NCBI GenBank assembly: GCA_027488935.1
Contig: JAIYAP010000084.1
Location: forward strand, 1 to 64,000
Direction: 5' to 3'
DNA: 64,000 nt
Source of the DNA: Saprospiraceae bacterium
GTDB lineage: Bacteria; Bacteroidota; Bacteroidia; Chitinophagales; Saprospiraceae
Position numbers and translations under genes: made by a program. Every line of letters begins with the position of its first letter. The first letter of the stretch is position 1. Below are positions 37,206 to 48,054 of this stretch, one piece after another. Below the pieces are notes generated by a model. That model saw nothing but the letters and a program-made list of their open reading frames with translations, was not told the DNA's origin and did no database searches.

Positions 37206-38303
37206 TTAAGCGGTTGTTTCGTATGATTTGAGTGCGGTTAGTAGTTTTTCATGGGCTGCTGCATCTCCAACCGTGATGCGCAAACAGTTTTCACACAAAG
37301 GCTCTTTGCTCCGATTGCGCACCACAATACCCTGCGCACACAAATACGCATAAATGGCATCCGCATTGCGCACCTGCACCAATAAAAAATTGGCCGCGCT
37401 CGGGTACACGTGTGTTACGCACGGGAGCGCCTGTAAAGCTATTGCCAAGTCTAACCGCGCAGCAATTAGTTGATTTACCTGCTCGCGAACTACACTCGAC
37501 TGCCCCAAAGCAGCCTGCACCAATCCTAAGGTGGCACTGTTCACATTATAAGGATATTTGATTTTATCCAAAATCTGAACCACCATTGCATTGGAAAAAG
37601 CCATACCCAAGCGCAATCCCGCCAGCCCCCAGGCCTTTGAAAAGGTTTGCAACACCACTAAATTCGGGTATTTTTCTATCAAATCACAATAAGAGGCCTC
37701 CCCTGAGAAATCCAGGTACGCCTCGTCGACCACCACAATCCCCCGAAATCCATCCAACAGAGCGCAGACCTTTTCCCTCGGAAAACAGTTGCCACTCGGA
37801 TTATTCGGACTGCATAAAAAAAGCAATTTGTGCCGCGCATCGGTTCGCTCCAGAATAGCCTCCACATCGGGTGTAAAATCGGGTAACAAGGGGATTTTTA
37901 ATACACCTGCTCCCTGTATCGCCGCCTGGACGCCATACATGCCATAGGTAGGCGGCAAAATGACGATATAATCCTTGTCCGGGATGCAAAAAGCGCGTAT
38001 CAACAAATCAATGGCCTCATCCGACCCATTCCCCAAAAATATCTGATCGGCTTGTACACCGCGTTGTATAGCCAGCAATTGCTTCAACGCAAGCTGATGC
38101 GGATCGGGATACCGATGGTAATTGCCCGGGATAGGCGCACCCAAACTGTTTTCATTGGCATCCAAAAACAGGTGGTCCGCAATTTGATCTCCGCCCAATT
38201 GAAATTCATCCCGCGCAGAGGCGTAGGGCTTTAAAGCCAAAATATTGGGCCGAACCAATGGCGCAATCCTGTTTTTGATAAAATCTGTACCTTTTCCGTC
38301 CAT
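37206..38303 (-). CDS. hisC: Histidinol-phosphate aminotransferase
   Basis: PLP-dependent fold type I transaminase (step 7). The PLP lysine is in [14 protein letters not shown]; other family marks are [12 protein letters not shown] and [11 protein letters not shown]. The start at 38303 ([13 protein letters not shown]) avoids a 60-bp overlap with hisD that the longest frame would need and leaves a gap of 4 bp. About 365 residues, normal. Confidence 0.94.
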   Translation of the reverse strand: MDGKGTDFIKNRIAPLVRPNILALKPYASARDEFQLGGDQIADHLFLDANENSLGAPIPGNYHRYPDPHQLALKQLLAIQRGVQADQIFLGNGSDEAIDLLIRAFCIPDKDYIVILPPTYGMYGVQAAIQGAGVLKIPLLPDFTPDVEAILERTDARHKLLFLCSPNNPSGNCFPREKVCALLDGFRGIVVVDEAYLDFSGEASYCDLIEKYPNLVVLQTFSKAWGLAGLRLGMAFSNAMVVQILDKIKYPYNVNSATLGLVQAALGQSSVVREQVNQLIAARLDLAIALQALPCVTHVYPSAANFLLVQVRNADAIYAYLCAQGIVVRNRSKEPLCENCLRITVGDAAAHEKLLTALKSYETTA

Positions 38304-38307
38304 TATT

Positions 38308-39594
38308 TTAAAATTTTGCGGCCAATCGAATCGAAACAGCCCGGGCATGTGCCTCCAGGCCCTCGGCACGCGCCATGGTTTCCACCACCGGACCTAAGGC
38401 CTGCAACCCGACTTCCGAAATTTGTTGAAAGGTGATTTTTTTCACAAAACTATCCAGCGCAACGCCCCCCGATACACGAGCATACCCCCCTGTGGGCAAG
38501 GTGTGGTTGGTGCCCGATGCGTAATCGCCCGCGCTCTCAGGCGTGTAAGGGCCGATAAACACCGAACCCGCATTGATTACCACACCTGCAAGGTGCTCAG
38601 CATCAGTAGTTTGTATGATTAAATGTTCCGGTGCATAAGCATTGATCCAAAGCATGGCTTCTTCCATGGAGTGCACCAAAAGCGCCTTGCTTTGCGCCAA
38701 AGCCTGGGCAGCGAACGATTTCCTGGGCAGTTTTTCTAGTTGATCAGCCAATTCGACGGCAACTTTTTGCAGTAAATCGGCGCTATCGCTCAACAGCAAC
38801 ACCTGACTATCCGCCCCATGTTCTGCCTGACTCAATAAATCGGCCGCTACATACGCCGGATTGGCCCCTGCATCTGCCAAAACAGCCACTTCCGAAGGCC
38901 CGGCAGGCATATCAATGGCGATCCCGTCCAAACTGACCATTTGTTTGGCTACCGTCACCCACAAATTACCCGGTCCGAAAATTTTCCATACCCTGGGTAC
39001 ACTTACTGTTCCATAAGCCATCGCACCAATGGCTTGCACGCCGCCAATTTTAAACACCCGCCGAATACCACACAAATTCGCCGCAAACAATACAGCAGGA
39101 TGTATTTTTCCATCCGCTTGCGGCGGCGTGCACAAAACAACCTCTTTACAACCCGCCAATTGTGCTGGCACGCCCAACATCAAAACCGTTGAAAATAAAG
39201 GCGCTGTGCCCCCGGGAATGTACAAACCCACTCGTTCAATCGGCACCGTTTTGCGCCAGCATAATACCCCTGGCTGGGTTTCTACGGGCGCTTCCTGAAC
39301 CAGTTGCGCAACGTGAAATCGTTTTATATTGGAATATGCCTGCAAAATCGCAGACTTTAAATCATCTGGCAATTGCTGTTCCGCCCAACTAAAATCATCG
39401 GAACTTGCCTCCAGCACATCTGGCACAAAACCATCAAATTGCAAGGCAAAACGCCGTACCGCAGCATCACCCTCCAATTTAATCGCATCCAACATCGCAA
39501 GGACCTTGGCACGCTGGGCTGTCGTATCCACCGTTGGTCGCGCCAACAAACTTACAGCCTGCATAAAATCGGGATAATCAATTTGTTGCATCAT
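38308..39594 (-). CDS. hisD: Histidinol dehydrogenase
   Basis: A 428-residue zinc enzyme that oxidises histidinol to histidine in two NAD-dependent steps, the last reactions of the pathway. Characteristic stretches: PIERVGLYIPGGTAPLFS, AIDMPAGPSEVAVLAD, LLSQAEHGADSQ and the C-terminal GDYASGTNHTLPTGGYAR. Its ATG overlaps the hisG stop (ATGA), so translation is coupled. Confidence 0.97.
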   Translation of the reverse strand: MMQQIDYPDFMQAVSLLARPTVDTTAQRAKVLAMLDAIKLEGDAAVRRFALQFDGFVPDVLEASSDDFSWAEQQLPDDLKSAILQAYSNIKRFHVAQLVQEAPVETQPGVLCWRKTVPIERVGLYIPGGTAPLFSTVLMLGVPAQLAGCKEVVLCTPPQADGKIHPAVLFAANLCGIRRVFKIGGVQAIGAMAYGTVSVPRVWKIFGPGNLWVTVAKQMVSLDGIAIDMPAGPSEVAVLADAGANPAYVAADLLSQAEHGADSQVLLLSDSADLLQKVAVELADQLEKLPRKSFAAQALAQSKALLVHSMEEAMLWINAYAPEHLIIQTTDAEHLAGVVINAGSVFIGPYTPESAGDYASGTNHTLPTGGYARVSGGVALDSFVKKITFQQISEVGLQALGPVVETMARAEGLEAHARAVSIRLAAKF

Positions 39595-40445
39595 AAAATC
39601 ATACGTTCAAGCGGCGCGACCAGAATGCCCTGGGCACCCGCCATTTTTAGTTGTTCTAAAACATCCCAGAAAATTTCCTCGCGTACTACGCTGTGCAAAC
39701 TGCTCCAGCCCGGTTCTGCGAGGGGCAACACGGTAGGGCTCTTCATACCTGGCAACAAGCGAATGATAGCCTCCAGTTGATCGTTGGGCGCATTTAACAG
39801 AATATAACGGTGTTGCTTGGCATTGCGATTGGCTTGAACCCGAAACAGCAGGCGGTTTAAAATCTCCTGTTTTTCAGGTAGCATTCCCGGATTGGCAATG
39901 ATCACGGCCTCTGATTCGAGCACGGTAGCAACTTCCCGTAACCCATTGGCTAACAAGGTACTACCTGTACTTACAATATCAAAAATGGCATCCGCAAGCC
40001 CCAAAGAAGGCGCAATTTCTACCGCGCCGCTGATTTCATGTACGGTCGCTGTAATTTGGTTTGTTTTTAAAAAATCCTCCAAAATCCGAACATAACTGGT
40101 CGCTACCCGCATGCCTTGCAAACTTTGATACCCTTCAAATGGGGTATTTTTGGGAAATGCGATGCACAAGCGGCATTTCCCAAAGCCCAATCGCTCCACG
40201 ATAGAAACTGTCGGGCGTTTCTCAAGTACTACATTTTCGCCTACAATACCGGCATCCACAACCCCCTCCTCCACATATTCCGGAATATCATCGTCGCGCA
40301 AAAAAATGATCTCCAGCGGAAAGTTGGCAGCTTCCGCACGCAATACCCGATGTGGATTGTTGCTCAGCCGAATACCGGCGTCTTTTAACAACCCCACAGA
40401 TTCTTCAAACAAACGGCCTGATTTTTGAATGGCAATTCGAAGCAT
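39591..40445 (-). CDS. hisG: ATP phosphoribosyltransferase (long form)
   Basis: First enzyme of histidine synthesis, joining ATP and PRPP, and normally feedback-inhibited by histidine. The 284-residue length includes the C-terminal regulatory domain (about 210-284), so this is the long, hexameric form that does not need HisZ. The PRPP-site-like segment is IFDIVSTGSTLLANGLRE. It is the first structural gene of the operon and follows the attenuator by about 40 bp. Confidence 0.96.
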   Translation of the reverse strand: MLRIAIQKSGRLFEESVGLLKDAGIRLSNNPHRVLRAEAANFPLEIIFLRDDDIPEYVEEGVVDAGIVGENVVLEKRPTVSIVERLGFGKCRLCIAFPKNTPFEGYQSLQGMRVATSYVRILEDFLKTNQITATVHEISGAVEIAPSLGLADAIFDIVSTGSTLLANGLREVATVLESEAVIIANPGMLPEKQEILNRLLFRVQANRNAKQHRYILLNAPNDQLEAIIRLLPGMKSPTVLPLAEPGWSSLHSVVREEIFWDVLEQLKMAGAQGILVAPLERMIL

Positions 40446-40486
40446 AAATGTTGATTTCTAAATTGGTGATGAGTTTGGATAAAAAC

Positions 40487-40523
40487 AAAACGGGCTTGTC
40501 GGTAAATTCGACAAGCCCGTTTT
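40487..40523 (-). terminator. his attenuator terminator
   Basis: A perfect 15-bp stem (AAAACGGGCTTGTCG / CGACAAGCCCGTTTT) with the 7-base loop, followed on the minus strand by GTTTTT. It lies between the leader peptide and hisG. The ascending arm can instead pair with the end of the leader ORF (40560-40570), which is the antiterminator alternative. Confidence 0.92.
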
Positions 40524-40555
40524 GCGGCAACATCTGTTTTCAGATGATATGCAAA

Positions 40556-40621
40556 TCAGCAACGCTTGCCAGGAGGCAATCCGTGATGATGATGCAGTAC
40601 CACTGAAAATAAATTAAGCAT
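40556..40621 (-). CDS. hisL: His operon leader peptide
   Basis: A 21-residue ORF too short for most gene finders. It begins MLNLFSVVL and then has four consecutive His codons (CAT CAT CAT CAC, codons 10-13), followed by GLPPGKRC and TGA. It is followed by the terminator at 40487-40523 and then hisG. A ribosome that stalls at the His codons leaves codons 18-21 free to pair with the terminator's first arm, while a ribosome that reaches the stop covers them. This is the arrangement known for proteobacterial his leaders. The PPG triplet after the His run may add a pause. Function is inferred from sequence alone. Confidence 0.93.
   Translation of the reverse strand: MLNLFSVVLHHHHGLPPGKRC
40560..40570 (-). 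promoter_or_regulatory. Antiterminator arm within hisL
   Basis: GGCAAGCGTTG (hisL nucleotides 52-62) resembles the descending terminator arm (GACAAGCCCGTT). It can form ten pairs with the ascending arm, with a two-base bulge and one G-U pair. Confidence 0.7.
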
Positions 40622-40625
40622 GGCG

Positions 40626-40657
40626 CAAAGATAAGCGAACTTAACTGTAATAGTCAA
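40626..40657 (-). promoter_or_regulatory. Candidate his operon promoter
   Basis: On the minus strand TTGAC (40657-40653) and TATCTTTG (40633-40626) match the Bacteroidota promoter pattern. The -7 box ends only four bases before the hisL ATG, so the transcript should start at or within a few bases of the ATG. Confidence 0.7.
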
Positions 40658-40894
40658 GCAGTACGTTGTCATAAAAACCTGACATGTTGCTTAAAGGTCA
40701 AGTATTCATGATCTAGTAGCTACGTATGTGAAAATGTCAGCCACTGTCTTTTTATTTGTTTTTGCGGCCCAAAATCCATCGAACCATTGTACCATTGTAC
40801 CGTTTTTCTCCCAAAGCGGTACGCTCCCTACCAATTTAAACCTTTTTATTACCAAAAGTGCACGATTGCTTAATCCAACTTTTACAAAACAAAA

Positions 40895-42523
40895 ATGCAA
40901 CCTATCTGTAAATGTGTATTATTTCTGACGTTTGTATTGACTACGCATACATTCTCAGAACTTCATGCGGCGAATAAAAATATCCCCAAATTTAACACAA
41001 CTAAAGAAAATACACATACGACACCATTTACGGTATCGTTGCAACAGCAATTGACCAAAGGGCTTGATTCGCTTCAAATATTTTGCACGATCACTGCCAA
41101 CAAAGCATTTAGCGCTTCGAATACGTTAAAAATACAAATTGCCCTGGAGGAAGATCGGTTTCTATTGCTTCCCAGCAACAACCTAAATCGCGTACATGCC
41201 CGCATACGTACCCGCCTCACGACCAAAAATTTACCGATCCAATGGGCCGATCAAGAAAAATATGCGCTCGATTTCAGTATGCCGCTCCCACGAAATCTTG
41301 AAAATAAAGGCCGACTGTTTATGCGTGCATCTTTATGGTCTTCCGATCAGGATACGTTACTACTTTCTACCACCAGGTTGATTGAGGTTCCTTATGATCT
41401 GATTGCGGAAGGCGTACAAGGCCTTGAACTTTTGAATTGTGCTACTGACCTTGAGCCCGTTTTGATTTTTAAAAATGCGGGCGTTATAACGCTTTCTTCA
41501 TGTATAATTTCTTACAAGTTTGACCAAAACAACAGCCAAACCATCGAATGGACCGGCGAACTTAAACCAGGCCATTCTACCATTGTAAACCTGCCCGCTA
41601 CCACGCTCAGCAAGGGTAAACACCGTTTTCAATTTTCCCTTTCAAACCCAAATGGTCAGAAAGAATTCGTCCTCGACAATAATTCCTATAAAATAGCCGG
41701 ATTTTACATGGTGGAATCCATCGCGGCTCCATTCAACTTGAATTTTCAATCGGCCAGCAGGACCGATCGGAATACACCTTTTATCCTCCACAATACGCAT
41801 CCAAATGAACTAAAATGGAGTTTTAAAAACAGTGTCAGCAGCTTTGGCAAGGCGAGTAAGTCCTTGTCACTCAGCCTACTCCATACCCCTCCTGGTGTCC
41901 AAAACGAACTGATCTTGCCCATTAAAAACCTCGACCAATTAAATCGGCCACAACTACGTTTCAATTACGCCTATTTCCAGCAAAACCATGGCAACGAGGA
42001 TCAATTGGAAGTGATGATTTCCACCGATTGTGGTACAAGCTGGCGTTCTATTTGGTCCAAACAAGGCAGCAACCTCGCAACCGCATTTCCAGCAGCACAA
42101 TTCAAAACACCCGGTAGAAAGGACTGGAAAAACATCCGATATGACTTGTTTGAAGTAGCCAAACAATCAGAAATGCTGTTAAAGTTTGTATTTACCAGTG
42201 ATGCCGGCAATGCTTTTTTCCTGGACGATATCAACATTAGCAGTGATACTTCTGCCATACAAACCGAATTGGTACTGGCCCCCAATCCCTGTAACGGCAT
42301 CGCCCAGTTTACCATCAACAATGCGTTTAATGAAGAATATACGTTAAAAGTCCTGAATACGGCAGGACAAATCGTTTTTGTAGAACTGATTGATGTAAGC
42401 AGCAATACCTTCACGGATACCATCAATTTGCTACACCTGCCCAGTGGTGTTTACCCGGTAGCCCTTTACAACAAATCCGGCCTGATTGGAAAACCCAAAC
42501 AATTGGTCGTCCTAAAACCATAA
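40895..42523 (+). CDS. Exported T9SS-domain protein
   Basis: A 542-residue protein with a signal peptide (MQPICKCVLFLTFVLTTHTFSELHA), a CARDB-like beta-sandwich region (about 150-260), a jelly-roll-like domain of choice-of-anchor/MAM appearance (about 275-440, DQLEVMISTDCGTSWRSIW ... FFLDDINIS) and a C-terminal T9SS-type domain (APNPCNGIAQF ... LPSGVYPVALYNKSG). Function unknown; probably a cell-surface or secreted adhesion-type protein. The 230 bp before it contain the short repeat ACCATTGT but no other gene. Confidence 0.75.
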   Translation: MQPICKCVLFLTFVLTTHTFSELHAANKNIPKFNTTKENTHTTPFTVSLQQQLTKGLDSLQIFCTITANKAFSASNTLKIQIALEEDRFLLLPSNNLNRVHARIRTRLTTKNLPIQWADQEKYALDFSMPLPRNLENKGRLFMRASLWSSDQDTLLLSTTRLIEVPYDLIAEGVQGLELLNCATDLEPVLIFKNAGVITLSSCIISYKFDQNNSQTIEWTGELKPGHSTIVNLPATTLSKGKHRFQFSLSNPNGQKEFVLDNNSYKIAGFYMVESIAAPFNLNFQSASRTDRNTPFILHNTHPNELKWSFKNSVSSFGKASKSLSLSLLHTPPGVQNELILPIKNLDQLNRPQLRFNYAYFQQNHGNEDQLEVMISTDCGTSWRSIWSKQGSNLATAFPAAQFKTPGRKDWKNIRYDLFEVAKQSEMLLKFVFTSDAGNAFFLDDINISSDTSAIQTELVLAPNPCNGIAQFTINNAFNEEYTLKVLNTAGQIVFVELIDVSSNTFTDTINLLHLPSGVYPVALYNKSGLIGKPKQLVVLKP

Positions 42524-42584
42524 ATACCTGATTTTTAACCCAACACAATTCGTTTTACCTTTTTTTCATGCCGCGCAAAAAAGA

Positions 42585-42621
42585 AAAGCCGCCATCCCGA
42601 ATCATTCGGAATAGCGGCTTT
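42585..42621. terminator. Bidirectional terminator before rpoC end
   Basis: AAAGCCGC-C-AT-C-CCGA, a short loop, then TCGG-A-AT-A-GCGGCTTT. It sits between the convergent T9SS protein gene and rpoC, 24 bp after the rpoC stop. Confidence 0.85.
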
Positions 42622-42644
42622 GTATTTTGAAGAGATCGAATCCC

Positions 42645-45600
42645 TTAAATATCGTCTTCTACCAGAACTTCTTCTTGCTTCTCCTTGAACGGACGGCCCG
42701 AACCTGTTACCTGCAAGCGATCGTACTCGCGCAAACCTGTACCTGCCGGGATTTTCTTGCCGACAATTACGTTCTCTTTCAAACCCATCAAGTGGTCTTT
42801 CTTCGCTGCAATTGCTGCGGTAGAAAGTACTTTCGTGGTTTCCTGGAACGAAGCCGCAGAAATCCAAGACTCAGTACCCAACGACGCTTTAGTAATACCC
42901 AACAACATCGAAACAGCCGTAGCAGGCAATGCATCGCGGTATTCCACTAATTTTTTGTCGTTGCGCTTCAAGTAGGAGTTTTCCTCCCGCACCTGACGCA
43001 AAGTTACCAATGCACCCGCTTTCAACTTCGCACTATCGCCTGGATCGGTGATAAATTTCTTGTCAAAAATCCAGTCATTATAATCGATAAATTCATTGCG
43101 TTCAACTGGTTCGCCTTCCAAAAAGTGCGTATCACCCTGGTCTTTAATTTCCAAACGACGCAACATCTGACGTACAATTACCTCAATATGCTTGTCATTG
43201 ATATTGATACCCTGTGAACGATAAACCTCCTGCACACCATTTACCAAATAGTAAGATGCTGCAAACGGGCCTCTGATCGCCAAAATATCCTTCACCGCAA
43301 TGGTTCCCTCTGTCAATGCCGTACCTGAGCGTACAAAGTCACCATCCTGCATCAGTACGTGTTTCGTCAACGGAATCATGTACTTGCGTTTCTGGCCGTC
43401 TTTTGCCTCGATCATACATTCGCGGTTACCACGCTTGATGGATCCAAAGGTGATCACACCATCAATCTCCGCAACAATAGCAGGATTGGATGGGTTACGT
43501 GCTTCAAATAACTCCGTAACACGTGGCAGACCACCGGTGATATCCGCAATTTTACCCAATTTACGCGGGATCTTCACAATTTGCTGACCAGATTTCACTT
43601 GCTCATCATCGTCAACGGTGATGTAAGCACCTACTGGCAGCGAGTATTGTTTCAATTCCTCGCCTGTTTTCGAATCTACAATCGAAATAGAAGGAATCTT
43701 ACGCTTGTTCTTAGATTCAATTACTACTTTCTCGGCAAAACCGGTCTGGTCGTCGCGTTCCATCCGGAAGTTAACACCCTCTTCAAGATTGTTGTACCGT
43801 ACCGCTCCGAGGAACTCGCTCACAATCACGGCGTTAAATGGATCCCATTCGCAAATCTTGTCACCGCGTTGTACATCCTGGCCTTCCACCACAAAGAGGA
43901 AAGAGCCGTATTGGATGTAGTTATTCGCTGTAACACGACCTGTTTTTGGATCAATAATCCGCAATTCACCGGTACGAGAAACTACTACGCGCAACGTGTT
44001 ACCGTTTGCGTCCGTTCCTTCTACCGTTTTGATGGAGTCAAATTCTACTCGGCCCGGGTTTTTCGCAACCAATTGGTTTTCTGTTTGGCCGATTACCGCC
44101 GTACCACCCGTGTGGAAGGTACGCAGGGTCAACTGGGTACCAGGCTCACCAATGGATTGGGCAGCAATGATACCTGTGGCATCGCCCATTTCCGCAATCC
44201 GGCCGGAGGCCAGGTTTTTACCATAACATTTTGCGCAAACACCGTGACGGCTTTCGCAAGTCAATACAGAACGGATGGTTACTGTTTCAATTTGTGCATC
44301 ATCAATTGCACCAGCCAATTTATCCGTGATGTATTCACCGGCAGCTACCATCATTTCTTCAGTATCCGGGTGGGTAATATCATGCAAGCTGTAACGACCT
44401 TTAATCCGGTCGCGCAAGTTTTGAATGATTTTATCCCCTTCTTTCAACGCTGTTGTATCAATACCACGCAAGGTGTTGCAATCCACTTCACGAATTACCA
44501 CGTCTTGTGCAACGTCTACCAAACGACGAGTCAAGTAACCCGCATCAGCCGTTTTCAACGCGGTATCCGCCAAACCTTTACGCGCACCGTGGGTAGAGAT
44601 AAAGAATTCCTGAACCGACAAGCCTTCCAAGAAGTTCGACAAGATCGGGTTCTCAATGATCGCACCACCGGTGTCACCACTCTTACGTGGTTTCGCCATC
44701 AGTCCGCGCAATCCGCACAACTGCTTGATCTGCTGTTTCGAACCACGCGCACCAGAATCAAGCATCATAAATACAGAGTTAAAGCCCTGTTTGTGCGTGC
44801 TCAATTCTTTCATCAATTGATCCGTGATTTTGCTATCCGCATATGTCCACTTATCAATGATCTGGTTGTATCGTTCGTTGTAGGTGATCAAACCCATATT
44901 GTAGTTATCCCACACCTCATCTACTTCTATCTGAGCTGCTGCCAAAGCGGTTTTCTTCAAGGTAGGGATGATCAAATCTCCTAAGTTAAAGGACAAACCT
45001 GCTTTAAACGCCCAACCGAAACCAAGTTCTTTGATATTATCCAAAAACTCAGCCGTCGTTTTGAAACTGGTATTGTTGATGATTTCACCAATGATCAGTT
45101 TCAGGTTACGTTTCGTCAACAACTCATTGATAAACGGAATGCCTGCTGGAACCGCCTGGTTGAACAACACGCGACCAACCGTCGTTTTTAAACGCGCAGT
45201 TCGGATGCTACCATCCGCTTCCGGTTTCAAAATGCGGCATTCAATGGTTGCATGCAAGTCTAATTGACCTTCATTGTAAGCAATTTGCACTTCTTCTGGC
45301 GAATAGAAACGACGACCTTCGCCGCGTACTGGATTCTCCGGAATGCTCTGGCGCTCTTTTGTCAGGTAGTACAAGCCCAATACCATGTCCTGTGAAGGCA
45401 GGGTGATCGGCGAACCGTCCTGTGGATTGAGCATATTGTGGCTCGAAAGCATCAAAACCTGTGCCTCCAGGATCGCAGCATGGCTCAATGGTACGTGTAC
45501 CGCCATCTGGTCACCGTCAAAGTCGGCGTTAAATGCCGTACAAACCAGCGGATGCAACTGTATCGCTTTACCCTCAATCAAGCGTGGCTGGAATGCCTGG

Positions 45601-46946
45601 ATAGACAAACGGTGCAACGTTGGTGCACGGTTGAGCATCACAGGGTGACCGCGCAAGATGTTTTCCAGGATTTCCCAGATCACCTGATCCTTGCGATCTA
45701 CCAGTTTTTTGGCCGATTTTACGGTTTTAACAATACCCCGCTCAATCAATTTACGAATAATAAACGGCTTGAACAATTCCGCAGCCATGGCTTTTGGAAT
45801 ACCGCATTCATGCAGCTTCATGGTTGGACCTACTACGATTACCGAACGACCAGAGTAGTCGACACGTTTACCAAGCAGGTTCTGACGGAAACGACCTTGT
45901 TTACCTTTCAGAATATCAGACAATGATTTCAGGGCACGACCACCTTCCGCTTTTACCGCGTTGGATTTACGGGAGTTGTCGAACAGTGAATCCACTGCTT
46001 CCTGCAACATCCGTTTTTCATTCCGCAAAATCACCTCTGGCGCTTTGATCTCCAACAAACGCTTCAAACGGTTGTTACGGATAATCACACGACGGTACAA
46101 ATCGTTCAAATCAGAAGAGGCAAAACGACCGCCATCCAACGGCACCAAGGGGCGCAATTCGGGTGGTACAACGGGCAAATACTGGATTACCGTCCACTCT
46201 GGACGCTGACCAGCACTTTCCAAACCTTCACGGAAAGCTTCTACCACGCGCAAACGTTTGTTCGCTTCGGTTTTCTTTGCCTGACTGGTTTCATTGTGCG
46301 ATTCATGGCGCAGTTGAGCCGACAAATCATCGAGGTTCAAAATGCTCAACAAGGAGTGTACCGCTTCGGCACCCATTTTGGCAATGAACTTGTCAGGATT
46401 GGTATCATCCAACTGCTGGTTTTCTTTCGGAAGGGTATCGAGGATCTCGAGGTACTCTTCTTCCGTCAGCAAATCCATTTTGCTCAGACCTTCTTCGCCT
46501 TTGATACCAGCTTGAATTACGACATAGCGCTCATAATAAACGATCGCCTCCAATTTCTTGGATGAAGTTCCCAGGATGTAACCAATTTTGTTGGGCAAAC
46601 TTTTGAAGAACCAAATATGCACAACAGGCACCACGAGACGAATATGTCCCATGCGCTCCCGACGAACCTTTTTTTCGGTCACTTCTACCCCGCAACGGTC
46701 ACAAACGATCCCTTTGTAGCGAATCCGTTTGTACTTGCCGCAATAGCACTCATAGTCCTTAACAGGACCGAAAATCCGCTCACAGAACAAACCATCGCGT
46801 TCGGGTTTGTATGAACGGTAATTGATCGTTTCTGGCTTGAGTACCTCACCATAGCTACGCTCCAGAATTTCGTCCGGGCTTGCGAGTGCAATGATGATCG
46901 TGCTGAAAGCCTGATCGGTTTTGTTGCTTTTCTTTTTGAATGGCAT
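42645..46946 (-). CDS. rpoC: RNA polymerase subunit beta'
   Basis: Catalytic subunit of RNA polymerase, 1433 residues from the start at 46946 (MPFKKKSNK), chosen over a frame extended 11 codons upstream. It has the first zinc site CYCG...CDRC, the active-site [15 protein letters not shown] holding Mg2+, and the second zinc site [11 protein letters not shown]. Length is normal for the phylum. It is co-oriented with rpoB but separated from it by two unrelated genes and 99 bp, against the near-universal rpoB-rpoC adjacency. Confidence 0.98.
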   Translation of the reverse strand: MPFKKKSNKTDQAFSTIIIALASPDEILERSYGEVLKPETINYRSYKPERDGLFCERIFGPVKDYECYCGKYKRIRYKGIVCDRCGVEVTEKKVRRERMGHIRLVVPVVHIWFFKSLPNKIGYILGTSSKKLEAIVYYERYVVIQAGIKGEEGLSKMDLLTEEEYLEILDTLPKENQQLDDTNPDKFIAKMGAEAVHSLLSILNLDDLSAQLRHESHNETSQAKKTEANKRLRVVEAFREGLESAGQRPEWTVIQYLPVVPPELRPLVPLDGGRFASSDLNDLYRRVIIRNNRLKRLLEIKAPEVILRNEKRMLQEAVDSLFDNSRKSNAVKAEGGRALKSLSDILKGKQGRFRQNLLGKRVDYSGRSVIVVGPTMKLHECGIPKAMAAELFKPFIIRKLIERGIVKTVKSAKKLVDRKDQVIWEILENILRGHPVMLNRAPTLHRLSIQAFQPRLIEGKAIQLHPLVCTAFNADFDGDQMAVHVPLSHAAILEAQVLMLSSHNMLNPQDGSPITLPSQDMVLGLYYLTKERQSIPENPVRGEGRRFYSPEEVQIAYNEGQLDLHATIECRILKPEADGSIRTARLKTTVGRVLFNQAVPAGIPFINELLTKRNLKLIIGEIINNTSFKTTAEFLDNIKELGFGWAFKAGLSFNLGDLIIPTLKKTALAAAQIEVDEVWDNYNMGLITYNERYNQIIDKWTYADSKITDQLMKELSTHKQGFNSVFMMLDSGARGSKQQIKQLCGLRGLMAKPRKSGDTGGAIIENPILSNFLEGLSVQEFFISTHGARKGLADTALKTADAGYLTRRLVDVAQDVVIREVDCNTLRGIDTTALKEGDKIIQNLRDRIKGRYSLHDITHPDTEEMMVAAGEYITDKLAGAIDDAQIETVTIRSVLTCESRHGVCAKCYGKNLASGRIAEMGDATGIIAAQSIGEPGTQLTLRTFHTGGTAVIGQTENQLVAKNPGRVEFDSIKTVEGTDANGNTLRVVVSRTGELRIIDPKTGRVTANNYIQYGSFLFVVEGQDVQRGDKICEWDPFNAVIVSEFLGAVRYNNLEEGVNFRMERDDQTGFAEKVVIESKNKRKIPSISIVDSKTGEELKQYSLPVGAYITVDDDEQVKSGQQIVKIPRKLGKIADITGGLPRVTELFEARNPSNPAIVAEIDGVITFGSIKRGNRECMIEAKDGQKRKYMIPLTKHVLMQDGDFVRSGTALTEGTIAVKDILAIRGPFAASYYLVNGVQEVYRSQGININDKHIEVIVRQMLRRLEIKDQGDTHFLEGEPVERNEFIDYNDWIFDKKFITDPGDSAKLKAGALVTLRQVREENSYLKRNDKKLVEYRDALPATAVSMLLGITKASLGTESWISAASFQETTKVLSTAAIAAKKDHLMGLKENVIVGKKIPAGTGLREYDRLQVTGSGRPFKEKQEEVLVEDDI

Positions 46947-47045
46947 ATTTCTAAATGTGGTAATATGCTTGAAAATCAATATGTTGAAATATCACTCCAG
47001 CAAATTTTAGCAATTGAACATGGCTCATTTCGCCAAATTTGCTTT

Positions 47046-48050
47046 TCAAGAATGCTTTTTAATAAACTTGTACAACCAACTGTACCGGAAAAAATGCGTT
47101 GTATTCAAAAAGTGCTTTCGCGTCGGGACACCCACATAGGCACCCAATTCTGATCGAGAAAACTCCTTTCCTTCGAGGCATACTTTTTTGAAAAGCAAGG
47201 CGATTCCACCCGTTTTTTCAGAGGGCAAATGCCAAATTGGCAAGGCAGCATCTTTGGAAACCACATTGTTATAATGCGGCGCCGTCCAGATTCTTTTGAT
47301 AAATGCATCCAGCGAACCAAATTTGCCTATTTTGAAGTAACAATAACTCAAAAAATGCGCTTCTTCATTCAACTTAGGAAGCCCTTTTTCAAACCGTTGT
47401 AACATCGCCTGCCAAATCCTGGGCGCCATCGCATTTAACTGCTCTACCACACTATAACTTGCTGCAAGGATTTCACCACCGTAATAAATTGGGTTAAAAC
47501 CAGGGTCTTTTCCATCTAATTCGGTGTAAATCTGCCGCATACCTTCCCGGGTTACGCCATTTATAACATGGCCATCCGCATAAGACATGGGCAAAGCAAG
47601 CAAGCCTTCTTTCTGTAATTGCGCAAATAATGCATCGAGCGGCTGATTGATTAAACAATCGGAATCCAATACGATGAAATCATCTGCATGGTTGTATTTC
47701 GTTTCAATGAACTGCAAAATATCAAAAATGTAAAACTGATTGCGCCACTTTCCAAAATAACCAGGCGGTGTTTGCCAGGTCAGCGGAAGTACAATCAACT
47801 CCACGTTTTTCGATTTCAAAAAATTCGCCAAATCCAAACCATCCACTTCCGGCAATTGGTCCCAATCTTTATTGGAAAACAAAATATGCCTGCGATCAGG
47901 ATTGAATCGGGTACTTAAAGCATAAAAAAGGGCTATACACCGCCAATAAATCAATTGAAATGCTGGCAAATGCGATTGTTTCCCTACCTGCGGATACTCC
48001 GAACTTTCGTCCGGATTGTCCAAATAAATCCAGGTACAGATATAATCCAT
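47046..48050 (-). CDS. Glycosyltransferase-like protein between rpoB and rpoC
   Basis: A 334-residue protein with a nucleotide-sugar-type fold by appearance: the DxD-like motif IVLDSDCLINQPLDALF follows an FIETKYNHADD helix, as in GT-A enzymes. It has no signal peptide and no membrane segment, so it is cytoplasmic. Family not certain. It starts 4 bp after the FkbM-type gene, so both are translationally coupled and likely work on the same product, probably a surface glycan. Confidence 0.75.
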   Translation of the reverse strand: MDYICTWIYLDNPDESSEYPQVGKQSHLPAFQLIYWRCIALFYALSTRFNPDRRHILFSNKDWDQLPEVDGLDLANFLKSKNVELIVLPLTWQTPPGYFGKWRNQFYIFDILQFIETKYNHADDFIVLDSDCLINQPLDALFAQLQKEGLLALPMSYADGHVINGVTREGMRQIYTELDGKDPGFNPIYYGGEILAASYSVVEQLNAMAPRIWQAMLQRFEKGLPKLNEEAHFLSYCYFKIGKFGSLDAFIKRIWTAPHYNNVVSKDAALPIWHLPSEKTGGIALLFKKVCLEGKEFSRSELGAYVGVPTRKHFLNTTHFFRYSWLYKFIKKHS

Positions 48051-48054
48051 CCTT

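Noticed and set aside
40706-40928. Short open frames on both strands before the T9SS protein gene, and the repeat ACCATTGT-ACCATTGT
   Set aside because: No start context or conserved composition; the 8-bp repeat has only about two copies and is likely chance or minor slippage.
43581-44984. A 467-codon open frame antisense to rpoC
   Set aside because: It is a codon-bias shadow of rpoC; the translation is unlike any family and has no plausible start context.
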